Part shown: one piece after another, positions 45,052 through 53,697 of the stretch
Layout of the letters: the number at the start of each line of letters is the position of its first letter
Numbering within the stretch: position 1 is the stretch's first letter
Assembly: GCF_036347135.1 (NCBI RefSeq)
Contig: NZ_CP108938.1
Span: 372,001-436,000, forward strand
Origin: Streptomyces sp. NBC_00775
GTDB taxonomy: Bacteria; Actinomycetota; Actinomycetes; Streptomycetales; Streptomycetaceae
Reading direction: 5' to 3'
Length of the DNA: 64,000 bases
Program-made: the position numbers and the translations under genes
The notes under the pieces: model-generated
What the model was told of the DNA's origin: nothing
What the model saw: the letters and a program-made list of their open reading frames with translations, nothing else
Database searches by the model: none

Positions 45052-45867
45052 TCACGTCGGCGATGGCGCCGCGAGCGTCTTGGTGAACGGGGTGACAGGG
45101 CGCTCCAGGCGTTCGCCATCCACCGTGATGTCGACGGCCTCGTTGTAGAACGCCAGGAGGTCTTTGACGGCGCCCACCGCGGGCAGTGGCTCCGGGTAGC
45201 TCCAGACGACGTTCGGCGGGACGCCGGCCTCACCCCGCCACGACCAGTACTCGGCGGTGCCCTTGTAGGGGCACCCGGTGCTGTGGTCGGTGGGTTCGAG
45301 CAGCTCCAGGCGGACGTCCTCGCGCGGGATGTAGTACCGCGTCGGCAGGCCGGTCTCGAAGAGCAGGACCGGGCGGTGGGTGTCGGCGACGAGCGTGCCG
45401 TCGATCTCGACCCGGACGTGGCGGCTGCTGGGGATGGCGTCCACCCGCTTGTGCGGGTCACGGGGGTGGATGAAGATCTCTTCCTCCTCCTCGTACCAGT
45501 GGTCGAGCCCCCTGCCGCTGCGCCGGAACCACTCGAAGGCGATGTGCCCGGCCAGGTCGGCGGCGGGGAACGTCCAGGCCGCGTTCTCCAGCAGCTCGCC
45601 GTCGACTTCGAGGTCGTAGAAGATCTGCGATCCGGTGTGTGTGCCCGACGGGGGGTTCTTGGCCGGGCGGAGCAGGTCCTCGCGGACCTCCTCGCGCGGG
45701 AAGGCGTACAGCGGGACGGGCACTCCGGGTTCCCACACGAGGACGGGATGCCGGCTGTCGACGACGGTGACGTCACCCTTGCGGCCGCGTACCCAGCGTT
45801 CGCCGGGCTCCCACAGGAGGCCTTCAGGGGTGGTCCTGACGGCGCGCGCGGTGGGGAATGTGGTCAT
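45052..45867 (-). CDS. Tandem DUF427 protein
   Basis: About 271 residues from ATG 45867 with AAGGAG eight bases upstream. Two DUF427 units are visible: residues about 30-125 (VVDSRHPVLVWEPGVPVPLY, YAFPREEVREDLL) and about 150-245 (ADTHRPVLLFETGLPTRYYI, PREDVRLELLEPT, CPYKGTAEYWSW). The family forms compact beta barrels of unknown function, sometimes proposed as nucleotidyl or carbohydrate-related. It survives intact in a zone of decayed genes. Confidence 0.88.
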   Translation of the reverse strand: MTTFPTARAVRTTPEGLLWEPGERWVRGRKGDVTVVDSRHPVLVWEPGVPVPLYAFPREEVREDLLRPAKNPPSGTHTGSQIFYDLEVDGELLENAAWTFPAADLAGHIAFEWFRRSGRGLDHWYEEEEEIFIHPRDPHKRVDAIPSSRHVRVEIDGTLVADTHRPVLLFETGLPTRYYIPREDVRLELLEPTDHSTGCPYKGTAEYWSWRGEAGVPPNVVWSYPEPLPAVGAVKDLLAFYNEAVDITVDGERLERPVTPFTKTLAAPSPT

Positions 45868-45889
45868 GACCGGCTCTCCTTCGGCTTGC

Positions 45890-46385
45890 TCACGCGGTGA
45901 CTTCGGCGACGTAGGCACGGTTCTCGCGCCAAGCCGCGACCTGTTCGGGGCGACCGAACACCCGCAGGTACTCGTCGGCGTTGCTGCCGGCCCGTTCCCA
46001 CACTGACACGGGTTCGAAGTCGGAGTCGTCCGGGTCGGCGAACGCCGGCAGCGGTTCGACGACCGTGTCCAGGCTCGGGTGGACGAACACCGCGGAGGAA
46101 CGGCGCGTCACCGACCCGCCGGCCACCACCCGGTGCCGCCCGGGCCGCAGCCGGCCCTCCGTCCAGTTGGTCAGCAGGGTGCCGGGAACACCTGCAGGGC
46201 GCCCGGCCGGATCGGCACGGGGATCCAGGTGCCGTCGGGACGCTGGCCCTGCAGGCTGGCGTACTCGCCCTCCTGGTGGAGCACGGCGATGGCGGAACTG
46301 TCGGCGTGCTCCAGGAGAAGGAGTTTCTCCTCATCCTTCTCCGCGTCGGAAGTGCCGGCGTCGTGGGGCCACTTGGGGCAGTAGG
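45890..46385 (-). pseudogene. Isopenicillin-N-synthase-like 2-oxoglutarate oxygenase, C-terminal remnant with frameshift
   Basis: Two minus-strand frames together give the C-terminal part of an IPNS-like non-haem iron oxygenase: KLLLLEHADSSAIAVLHQEG (H-x-D), GQRPDGTWIPVPIRPGALQV, a frameshift near 46180, then TLLTNWTEGRLRPGRHRVVA (the R-H-R-V segment) and FVHPSLDTVVEPLP. The N-terminal half is missing and is replaced upstream by the ABC ATPase fragment. A nonfunctional remnant. Confidence 0.72.
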
Positions 46386-46966
46386 CCCTTGACGAGGCGC
46401 CAGATCTCCGAGCGCAGCTCGACGTCGACGCCGGCCGTCGGCTCGTCGAGGATGAGCAGACGAGGACGGTGCATGAGCGCCCGCGCGATGACCAGGCGCC
46501 GCTGCATACCACCCGACAGCTCATAGGCGCGCGCGTTCGCCTTCTCGTCGAGGCGCAACACCTCCAGCAGTTCGTCCGCCCGCCGGACGGCCGTCTTGCG
46601 GCCGATGCCGTGGTATCCGGCGTGGTAGATCAGGATCTGCCGGATCGACAGGAACCGGTCGACGTTGATCTCCTGTTCGGCAAGGCCCAGCAACCGTCGG
46701 GCCTCGCGGCTTCGGTGGTCGTGGCCGAAGACGGCGAGCGTGCCCGTCGTGGGACGGACGATGTTGCACACCGAGCCGATCAGCGTGGTCTTGCCGGCAC
46801 CGTTCGGGCCGAGCAGCCCGAAGAAGGCACCGTCGGGGATCTCCAGGTCCAGCCCGGCGACCGCGGTATGGCCGTCCTTGTACGTCTTGCTGAGCCCGTG
46901 GACGAGCAGCGCCGGCGGTGTCCCGCCGGTCCGGGAAAGGGCGGGAGCCGCAAGCGCGTCAGACAT
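46331..46966 (-). pseudogene. ABC-2-type transporter ATPase, C-terminally truncated
   Basis: From ATG 46966, overlapping the preceding LLM gene by eight bases. Walker A (GLLGPNGAGKTTLIGSV), the signature (YELSGGMQRRLVIARAL) and Walker B (LLILDEPTAGVD) are present, but the protein diverges after EIWRLVKGL at about 46385 and ends in 16 unrelated residues. The switch His (T-T-H-Y) and the C-terminal 80-100 residues of drug/polysaccharide-type ABC ATPases are missing. The lost 3' part was deleted in the event that brought in the oxygenase remnant; no permease gene remains. Confidence 0.8.
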
Positions 46967-48287
46967 GGAACTGATTGGTGGGCACCGGCAGCCCGTAGTG
47001 CTCGCGAAGCGTCGTGCCTTCGTACTCCTCGCGGAACAGGCCTTTGCCGCGCAGGATCGGCAGCACCTGCTCGATGAAGGTCTCCAGGCCCGACGGCAGT
47101 GCGGGTGCCATGATGTTGAACCCGTCCGCGGCGCCGCCCTCGAACCACGCGGTGATCGTGTCCGCCACCTGGTCGGGCGTCCCGATGAACTCGAAGTGAC
47201 CGCGTCCGCCTCCGAGTCGGGAGATGATCTGTCGGACTGTCAGCTTCTCGCGTACCGCGAGCTCGATGATCAGGTCGGAGCGGCTCTGCGAGCCTTCGAG
47301 CTTCGGCCGCGCGAGGATGAAGTCCGGCAACGGTTCGTCGAGTTCGAATACCGACGGCTCGGTCTCGAATACGGCGGCCAGCTGGCGCAGCCCGTACTCC
47401 GGGACGCGCAGGTCGTCGAACTGCTTCGCCAGCGCGCGGGCCTCCTCCTCGGTCGACCCGATGTACGGGACGATTCCCGGCAGGACGATCACACCGTCCG
47501 GGTCACGCCCCGCGGCCCGGGTCCGCGCCTTGATGTCGCCGTAGAAGTCGGCCGCGCGCTCGTACGTCCGGTGAGCGGTGAAGATCGCCTCGGCGTGCCG
47601 TGCCGCGAAGTCCTTGCCGTCCTCGGAGGATCCCGCCTGGACGAGCAGCGGATGACCCTGCGGCGGGCGCTCGACGTTGAGCGGGCCTGCCACCGAGAAG
47701 TACCGGCCCCGGTGGGCCGGCTGGTGGATGCGTGCGGGGTCGGCATAGCGGCCCGTGGTCTTGTCCGCGACGATGGCCTCGGACTCCCAGCTGTCCCACA
47801 GTGCCTTGGCGATGTGCAGGAACTCGTCGGCCCGGGCGTAGCGTTCGGCGTGGTCGGGGCGGTTGACGAGGCCGAAGTTGGCCGCCTCGTCGGCCCCTGC
47901 CGAGGTGACGATGTTCCAGCCGGCGCGGCCGCCGCTGACGTGGTCGACCGAGGCGAGCCGACGAGCGAGGTTGTACGGCTCGTTGTACGTCGACGACACG
48001 GTCGCGATGAGGCCGATCCTGCTGGTCGCCTGGGACAGGGCGGTCAGCAGCGTCAGTGGTTCGAGTTGGCCCGGCGGCCGGAACTCGCCGGTGCCGATGA
48101 TCGCCGGTCCGTCGGCGAGGAACAGCGAGTCGAACTTGGCGCTCTCCGCCAGCTGGGCCAGCCCGATCCAGTGCCGCAGGTCGAAGTCGGCCCGTGGATT
48201 GCTGTCCGGGAGCCGCCACGCTGCTTCGTGGTGGCCCGCCTCCATGAGGAAGGCGTTGAGGTGGAGCCGGCGTCTTCTCTCGCTCAC
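46959..48287 (-). CDS. LLM flavin-dependent monooxygenase (NtaA/SnaA/DszA type)
   Basis: About 442 residues from GTG 48287, preceded by AAGGAG seven bases upstream. The TIM-barrel start LNAFLMEAGHHEAAWRLPD, the FMN-binding FLADGPAIIGTGEF, the conserved TYNEPYNLARRLASVDHVSG (S-x-H-x-S-x-G-R-x-G-W-N follows as GGRAGWNIVTS) and the C-terminal EGTTLREHYGLP are all family signatures. Such enzymes need FMNH2 from a separate reductase and cleave C-S or C-N bonds in aliphatic or aromatic sulfur compounds. It is the distal gene of the Ssu-like transporter operon. Confidence 0.92.
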   Translation of the reverse strand: MSERRRRLHLNAFLMEAGHHEAAWRLPDSNPRADFDLRHWIGLAQLAESAKFDSLFLADGPAIIGTGEFRPPGQLEPLTLLTALSQATSRIGLIATVSSTYNEPYNLARRLASVDHVSGGRAGWNIVTSAGADEAANFGLVNRPDHAERYARADEFLHIAKALWDSWESEAIVADKTTGRYADPARIHQPAHRGRYFSVAGPLNVERPPQGHPLLVQAGSSEDGKDFAARHAEAIFTAHRTYERAADFYGDIKARTRAAGRDPDGVIVLPGIVPYIGSTEEEARALAKQFDDLRVPEYGLRQLAAVFETEPSVFELDEPLPDFILARPKLEGSQSRSDLIIELAVREKLTVRQIISRLGGGRGHFEFIGTPDQVADTITAWFEGGAADGFNIMAPALPSGLETFIEQVLPILRGKGLFREEYEGTTLREHYGLPVPTNQFHV

Positions 48288-48344
48288 GAGTGCTCTCCTT
48301 TCCGTGCTGAGTCGCTGAGTCCGTGGTGAGGTGGACGACACGGC

Positions 48345-49409
48345 TCAGCCGACCTTGAGCTTCGAGCTGTCGTAGCCGGCCGGGAGGAGGTTGTCGGTGA
48401 TCGACGAGACGTCGACCTTCTTGGTGATCTGGCCCGCCTCCAGGAAGGCGTCGGCGAGCTTCTGCTCGGCCGCGATGTCCGACTTCTCCACCTGGGTCAC
48501 CCGGGTCTCGAAGGTCTTGAGGGAGGCCTTGGCGTCGGCCAGGGGGATGCCTTCCTCCTTGGAGATCGCCTGCGCGTACTTGTCCTCGTGCTTGATGGCC
48601 CAGGCGAACTCGTGGGCCAGCCGCTTCAGGACGTCCGTGAGGGCGGCCCGCTTCGTCTTGTCGTTCAGCGACTTGTCGGTCGCGACGTAGTAGCTGCTCG
48701 TCTGGTCGATGGGCGGGAGGCCCTTCGCCAGGATCCGCGCACCGTTCTTGACCGCGATCGCCGACTGGGGGTTCCAGATCGACCAGGCGTCCACCTTGCC
48801 GGTGTTGAACGCGGTGGCGCCGGCCGCCGGGTCGAGGAAGACCAGCTTCACGTCCTTGGGGGTGAGGCCGACGCTCTTGAGCGCGTTCAGGGCCAGACCA
48901 TGGGCCGAACTGCCCTGCGGGACAGCGAGCTTCTTGCCCTTGAGGTCCGCGAGCGTCTTCAGCGTCGAGCCCTTCGGCACGATGATGTTCTCGTTCGCCT
49001 GGGTGGGCCTGAGTGAACGGTTGACGGCGACGACCTTGAAGCCGTACTCCTTCGCGGCGCCGGTGATCGGTGGTACGTCGCCGACGCTGCCCAGGTCGAT
49101 GTCACCCGACGCGGCCGCCTGCACCAGCGGGGGGCCGTAGGTGAACCGGGCGAACTTCACCTTGTAGGGCGCGTTGTCGAACACGCCGGTGATCTTCGCC
49201 AGCTCCTGGCTGCCGTCACCGCCGTTGTCACCGATGGTGAAGGTGTACTTCTTCCACTCGGGGTGACTGTCGGCGCTCGATCCACCGGCACTGCTCAGCG
49301 GCGCGGCGGCCTCCGACGTCGACGCGCAGGCGACGAGGGTGCTTCCCAGTGCGAGCAGGCCGACGGCGGCGGCGAGTCGGGACGTTCTTCCGGGCAGGGA
49401 CATGGACAT
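48345..49409 (-). CDS. Lipoprotein substrate-binding protein of a sulfonate-type ABC transporter (SsuA-like)
   Basis: 354 residues from ATG 49409. The lipobox STLVAC places the modified Cys at residue 28. The rest is a type-II periplasmic-binding fold: YTFTIGDNGGDGSQELAKIT, IDLGSVGDVPPITGA, NENIIVPKGSTLKTLADLKG, then KKLAVPQGSSAHGLALNAL. These are typical of SsuA/TauA-type proteins for aliphatic sulfonates and related organosulfur compounds. It is preceded by the ATPase, permease and dioxygenase genes in a single operon. Confidence 0.9.
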   Translation of the reverse strand: MSMSLPGRTSRLAAAVGLLALGSTLVACASTSEAAAPLSSAGGSSADSHPEWKKYTFTIGDNGGDGSQELAKITGVFDNAPYKVKFARFTYGPPLVQAAASGDIDLGSVGDVPPITGAAKEYGFKVVAVNRSLRPTQANENIIVPKGSTLKTLADLKGKKLAVPQGSSAHGLALNALKSVGLTPKDVKLVFLDPAAGATAFNTGKVDAWSIWNPQSAIAVKNGARILAKGLPPIDQTSSYYVATDKSLNDKTKRAALTDVLKRLAHEFAWAIKHEDKYAQAISKEEGIPLADAKASLKTFETRVTQVEKSDIAAEQKLADAFLEAGQITKKVDVSSITDNLLPAGYDSSKLKVG

Positions 49410-49447
49410 GAGTTCTCACGTGCCTTCTGTGCTGTGGGTGGGAGAGA

Positions 49448-50179
49448 TCAGTGCTGGTTGGCGAGACCGAGGTCTCCCAGGAGGGCGGAGCGGAGCTCCT
49501 CACGGGCGAGGCTCGCCTCGCGGCCGGCGGGCGAGAGCCCGACGAGGTGCGACGTGCCGATGCGTCCGTTGCTCATGACGACGATGCGATCCGCCAGCGC
49601 GATCGCCTCGTCGACGTCGTGGGTGACGAGCAGCATGGCCGCGTGGTGTTTGCTCCGCAGAGCCCGCACGAGGTCGTGCATGCGCAGCCGTGTGATCGCG
49701 TCCAGCGCGGCGAACGGCTCGTCGAGCAGCACGAGTTCGGGCTCCGAGACGAGCGCCCGCGCCAACGACACCCGCTGGGCCTCGCCGCCGGAGAGTTCCT
49801 TGGGCCATGCCTTCTCGCGGCCCGCGAGGCCGACCTCGGCGAGCACGTCGAGGGCTCGCTGCTCAGCGTCGGCTCCGTGCAGGCCGAGGGTGACGTTGCG
49901 CAGAACCCGCTGCCACGGCAGCAGACGGTCCGCCTGGAACACGATGGCGCGCTTCGCCGGGACCTCCACCCGCCCTCCGTCGGGACGGTCAAGACCGGCG
50001 AGCAGTCGCAGGAGTGTGCTCTTGCCGCAGCCGGAGGGGCCCAGCAGGACCACCAACTCCTCGTCGGCGATGGTCAGTTCCAGGTGGTCGAGGACGACCC
50101 GGTCACCGAACTGACGGACCACCTTCTCCACGACCGCCCCGGCCTGCCGGCGGGGCCGCGTCTCAACCGTCGTACTCAT
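49448..50179 (-). CDS. ABC transporter ATPase (SsuB-like)
   Basis: 243 residues from ATG 50179, overlapping the permease stop by four bases. Walker A (LLGPSGCGKSTLLRLLAG), Q-loop VFQADRLLPWQRV, signature (LSGGEAQRVSLARALV), Walker B (LVLLDEPFAALD) and the switch His (LLVTHDVDEAIALADR) are complete. It energises import by the permease and binding protein encoded beside it. Length is normal for nitrate/sulfonate/taurine-type ATPases. Confidence 0.95.
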   Translation of the reverse strand: MSTTVETRPRRQAGAVVEKVVRQFGDRVVLDHLELTIADEELVVLLGPSGCGKSTLLRLLAGLDRPDGGRVEVPAKRAIVFQADRLLPWQRVLRNVTLGLHGADAEQRALDVLAEVGLAGREKAWPKELSGGEAQRVSLARALVSEPELVLLDEPFAALDAITRLRMHDLVRALRSKHHAAMLLVTHDVDEAIALADRIVVMSNGRIGTSHLVGLSPAGREASLAREELRSALLGDLGLANQH

Positions 50180-51063
50180 GCCGCCTCATAACTGGGACGC
50201 CACCGCAGCAGCACCCGCTCGAGAACCCGGACGAGCTGGTCGGCGAGCAGACCGAGCAGCGAGTAGATCACCAGCCCCACGAAGACCTGGTTGGTCTGGA
50301 GGTAGGTCTGCCCTTGAGTGATGAGAAAGCCAAGTCCCTTGTCGGCGTTGACCGTCTCGGCGGCGACGAGGCCCAGGACGCTGTACGCGAGGGAGAACCG
50401 GAGGCCGACCAGGAACCCCGGCAGGGCGCCGGGCACCAGCACCCGCGTGACCAGGCGCCAGGTGCCCGCGCCTGTCGTGCGCGCCATCTCGATCAGCCGC
50501 TGGTCGACTCCGCGGATCGCGGCGAACAGGTTGAGATACATCGGGACGCCGGCACCGAACGAGATCAGCAGCACCTTCGTGAGCTCGTCGATGCCGAACC
50601 ACACGATCATCAGTGGCAGCACGGCCAGCAGCGGGATCGTGTTGAAGATCTGCACGACGCCGTTGAACAGATACTCACCGCTGCGCAGCAGCCCGCCGAG
50701 CACCCCGGTGAGGATGCCCACCGTCAGACCGAGCGAGAGACCGATGCCGGCTCGTTGCAGCGAGATGGCCAAGTCCGGTCCGAGTACGCCTTGTTGCCAC
50801 AGGTCGACGGCGGACTTCACGATGGAGGTCGGTGCCGGAGCGTAGGTCTTCGCCAGCACTCCGGCCCTGGCGAGGAGCTCCCAGGCGATGAGGATCACGA
50901 CGGGAGTCGTGTAGATCCCCAGCGGCCAGCGCAGGCGCTCGCGGAGCGTGCTGAACAGCGTCCGTCGGCGGGCGTCGCGCGGCAGGAAGACCTCGCGCCC
51001 CCGCACGCTCGCCGTCTCGGCCGCCGCCCCGACGGCTCGCACCTTGAAGCTGATCTCGGTCAT
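50176..51063 (-). CDS. ABC transporter permease (SsuC-like)
   Basis: 295 residues from ATG 51063. Six membrane helices are expected, including YTTPVVILIAWELLARAGVL, GLSLGLTVGILTGVLGGLL and IFNTIPLLAVLPLMIVWFGI. The EAA-type cytoplasmic loop is at LAAIRGVDQRLIEMARTTGA. It is a BPD_transp_1 permease of the nitrate/sulfonate/taurine family. It overlaps both neighbours by four bases (TauD upstream, ATPase downstream), indicating translational coupling. Confidence 0.93.
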   Translation of the reverse strand: MTEISFKVRAVGAAAETASVRGREVFLPRDARRRTLFSTLRERLRWPLGIYTTPVVILIAWELLARAGVLAKTYAPAPTSIVKSAVDLWQQGVLGPDLAISLQRAGIGLSLGLTVGILTGVLGGLLRSGEYLFNGVVQIFNTIPLLAVLPLMIVWFGIDELTKVLLISFGAGVPMYLNLFAAIRGVDQRLIEMARTTGAGTWRLVTRVLVPGALPGFLVGLRFSLAYSVLGLVAAETVNADKGLGFLITQGQTYLQTNQVFVGLVIYSLLGLLADQLVRVLERVLLRWRPSYEAA

Positions 51064-51956
51064 GCCGCCACCTCCAGCACACTGCTGTAGTGCGAGGCGT
51101 CACCGACGAGTTGCTCGCTGCGACGCCCGTCCACCCCGACCGGAACGTCTCCCGCGACCGTCACCCGGTTGAGGCGACGCGGGTGATCGTCGTAGTTGTC
51201 GACCGCGTAGTGCTGGGTGATCCGGTTGTCGAAGACCAGCAGCTGGCCGGGGGACCAGGTCCAGCGCAGGATGTTCTCCGGACGCGTCACGTACGACTGG
51301 AAGATGCGCAGCAGATCAGCCGACTCGCTGCTCGACAGCCCCACGATCCGCTTGGCGAACCCACCGATGAACAGCCCGCGTTCACCCGTCAGCGGATGCA
51401 CCCGCACCACCGGGTGCTCCGCCTCGTACGGCGTCGACACGAAGGCCCGGTCGTACTCCTCGCGCAGCGCCGTCGTGGCCGAAGTGCGCGCGTAGTCGTA
51501 CTGGTTGGTGTGGACGACGCGCAGCGAGTCCGCGAGAGCGCGGAGCGGCTCGGGCAGGTCGCGGTAGGCCGCGGCCGCGTTCGCGATGAGCGTCTCGCCG
51601 CCGTACGGCGTGGTCACGAGGGACCGGAGCGTCGTGAGCTGCGGCGGGTTGACCACGAAGGTGACATCCGTGTGCCACACGTTCGACTTGGACGACTCAC
51701 TGTCGACGGCGAGTACGTTCGTCGTACCGTCGGCGGCCGGCACGTTCGGGTGGGCGGTCGTGAGCTCGCCGAACCAGCCGGCCACGCGCTCCTGGCCGGC
51801 GTTGTCGAGGCGCACGCGGTCGAACACGATCGCCTTGTGCTCGTTGAGGGCATCGCGGAGCGTCGTGATCGTCGAGGCGTCGGGCGGCGCCGTGAAGTCG
51901 ACGCCCTCGACGACCGCGCCGATGCGGCCCGTGAGTTTGCGGATGGATGGAGACAT
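51060..51956 (-). CDS. TauD/TfdA-family 2-oxoglutarate-dependent dioxygenase
   Basis: 298 residues from ATG 51956. The Fe(II) triad is H-x-D in SSKSNVWHTDVTFVVNPPQL and a distal His in LVFDNRITQHYAVDNYDDH; PRRLNRVTVAG follows with the 2-oxoglutarate-binding Arg. The family oxidises taurine, alkyl sulfates or related compounds, releasing sulfite or sulfate. It is the first gene after a leader peptide and an untranslated region, and its stop overlaps the permease start, so it heads the transporter operon. Confidence 0.93.
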   Translation of the reverse strand: MSPSIRKLTGRIGAVVEGVDFTAPPDASTITTLRDALNEHKAIVFDRVRLDNAGQERVAGWFGELTTAHPNVPAADGTTNVLAVDSESSKSNVWHTDVTFVVNPPQLTTLRSLVTTPYGGETLIANAAAAYRDLPEPLRALADSLRVVHTNQYDYARTSATTALREEYDRAFVSTPYEAEHPVVRVHPLTGERGLFIGGFAKRIVGLSSSESADLLRIFQSYVTRPENILRWTWSPGQLLVFDNRITQHYAVDNYDDHPRRLNRVTVAGDVPVGVDGRRSEQLVGDASHYSSVLEVAA

Positions 51957-51998
51957 GAGGGGATCCCTCTCGAGGATTTGGGCGCGACGAAGTCAGTG

Positions 51999-52028
51999 GT
52001 CGGTCCCGTCACGATGCGAGGGACCGAC
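51999..52028 (-). promoter_or_regulatory. Possible attenuator hairpin before the TauD gene
   Basis: GTCGGTCCC and GGGACCGAC form a perfect 9-bp stem with a 12-base loop, 45 bp before the TauD start codon and 245 bp after the leader peptide stop. No U-run follows. The rest of 51957-52270 shows no gene. Confidence 0.4.
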
Positions 52029-52270
52029 GACTACGCGAGAAGAGCCGGATACAGGGCGAGCCGCGGGGCGGAGGTCGTACGACGGAAAATTCGCCGAGTC
52101 CGCACCGCTACCACAACAGGCCATTGGCTGACGGCACATCGCTTCGCCGGCCTGCGCACTTCTCCCCTGAACAGAGAGGGAAGACGGAGTGAGAAGCCGG
52201 AAGAAGGGAGGCGGTCAGGCGGCGGGTACGACGTTCCGGGCAGGCACCGCCGTGCGGGCCGCTTTCCGGG

Positions 52271-52348
52271 TCAGCGACAACAGAACGCGCTGGAGACGTG
52301 CGCCAGGTCGATGTGGCGCCGTCGAGTCAAATCAACGCGCGGGGTCAT
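52271..52348 (-). CDS. Cysteine-containing leader peptide upstream of the TauD/transporter operon
   Basis: A 25-residue frame from ATG 52348, ending VDLTRRRHIDLAHVSSAFCC-R. It fits the Streptomyces leader pattern R-R-x-x-D-L-x-x-V-x-S-A-x-C, found upstream of sulfur-assimilation genes. The two adjacent Cys codons just before the stop suit ribosome stalling when cysteinyl-tRNA is scarce. Two further peptides of this type lie at 57243-57359 and 58880-58954. Expression is inferred from the family resemblance and position. Confidence 0.8.
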   Translation of the reverse strand: MTPRVDLTRRRHIDLAHVSSAFCCR

Positions 52349-52578
52349 GGAACGGGAGTTCAGCAGACGTCCACCACTTCGGTCAAGAAGTTCCGGAACA
52401 GGTCTTGCATTGCGGACACGTGGAGCTTCTTCGCCCCTGCGGATCCGCCGGAAACCCCTCCCTGATCCCAGAACAACCATGACGTCACCTTCGGCAAGGG
52501 CAGCCCTCACCTCTGCCTGGGCACCCGTCATCCGCAACAGCAACCGGACGGGCGTGGTCTTGCCCCCCACCTCTCCGG

Positions 52579-53697
52579 TCATGCCGGGACGGCTGCCGGT
52601 CCCGTGCCCCGCGCCGAACCAGTGGCTTCGGACCGGCCGTCCGGACTGTCCGCGGAGGCGGTCTCCGCGGCCGGTCGCCAGCCGAGCTCGGGCGCGATCA
52701 AGTGCCGGACATCGTGCAGGATCTGCTCGTAGTCGGCCCGATGGAACTCGTACGGCAACTCCAGGCGCAGCTCCGACACGGCCGAGACCACGGGATCCGC
52801 GGCCAGTTGCTCCAGGATCTGCTCCGCGGTCCCCACCACGTCCGGGGCGAACAGGATCCGCTTGTCGCCCTGCGGTGCCAGGGTGCGCCGGTGCCGGCCG
52901 GCCGCGTAGTCCCGGTAGCGGGCCCGGGTGGTCGCGTCGGCACTGTCGAACGGCACGATCACCCGTCCGAGCGCCACCCGCGCCGGCCGGCCGTCGGAGA
53001 TGGCGCGCCGGTACTCGGAGATCAGGGTGAGCTGGGCCGTGGTGAAGTCGTCGGTGCCTTCGCCGGTGACGATGTTGCCGCTCAGCAGGTTGAGGCCGTG
53101 CTCGGCGGCCCACCGGGTCGAGCGCAGGCGGCTTCCCCCGTACCAAGTGCGGTCCACCAGTCCGGGGTTGTGCGGTTGCAGCCGCGGCCGCTGGGTGTTG
53201 CCCGGCGACTGGATCACCGTGTCCGGTTCCCCGAGATAGTCGCCGCGCAGGTTGTCGATGACGCGGGCGACCCTGCCGTAGGAGAGGTCGAAGCTGCGCC
53301 AGTCACCGTCGTACACGAGATCGCCGAGCAGCTCGGCGTGCGGCATGCCGGTGCTGAACCCGACCTGCAGTCTGCCTCGGGACAGCACGTCGGCCAACGC
53401 CAGGTCCTCGGCCAGCCGGAACGGGCTCTCGTAGCCGATCGGGATGACCGCGGTCCCCAGCTCGACCCGCTCGGTGCGCTGGCCGGCCGCGGCAAGGAAC
53501 ACCGCGGCCGAGCCGACACCGTGTTCGAGATGGCGCTGCCGTATCCAGGCGCCGTCGAAGCCGAGCCGTTCGCCGTACTCGAACAGCTGCAGCGTCTCTT
53601 CCAGACCGGTGTACGGGTCGTCGTCGGCGAAGTTGCCCGGGGTGAGGAAGGCCAATGAGCTGATCGTGGGGGTGCTGCTGTGTGTGGGGATGCTCAT
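52579..53697 (-). CDS. LLM flavin-dependent monooxygenase (luciferase-like)
   Basis: About 372 residues from ATG 53697. LAFLTPGNFADDDPYTGLEE is the barrel start, then LGFDGAWIRQRHLEHGVGSA, VELGTAVIPIGYESPFRLAE and the flavin/phosphate loop RGRLQVGFSTGMPHAELLGD. The C-terminus is an Ala/Ser/Gly-rich tail that may be disordered. It belongs to the bacterial-luciferase-like group related to alkanesulfonate and F420-dependent enzymes. Start and the preceding DUF1684 stop overlap (ATGA), so the two are coupled. Confidence 0.88.
   Translation of the reverse strand: MSIPTHSSTPTISSLAFLTPGNFADDDPYTGLEETLQLFEYGERLGFDGAWIRQRHLEHGVGSAAVFLAAAGQRTERVELGTAVIPIGYESPFRLAEDLALADVLSRGRLQVGFSTGMPHAELLGDLVYDGDWRSFDLSYGRVARVIDNLRGDYLGEPDTVIQSPGNTQRPRLQPHNPGLVDRTWYGGSRLRSTRWAAEHGLNLLSGNIVTGEGTDDFTTAQLTLISEYRRAISDGRPARVALGRVIVPFDSADATTRARYRDYAAGRHRRTLAPQGDKRILFAPDVVGTAEQILEQLAADPVVSAVSELRLELPYEFHRADYEQILHDVRHLIAPELGWRPAAETASADSPDGRSEATGSARGTGPAAVPA

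Noticed and set aside
45890..46385. Beta-lactam biosynthesis gene
   Set aside because: The IPNS-like piece is a truncated, frameshifted fragment, and no ACV synthetase or related gene is nearby.
46665..48329. Open plus-strand frame of about 550 codons opposite the LLM gene
   Set aside because: Antisense shadow; the minus-strand frame has all LLM motifs.
52349..52566. Longer gene containing the TauD leader peptide (frame from about 52566)
   Set aside because: The upstream residues lack a clear ribosome-binding site or family, and the short peptide alone fits the leader family.
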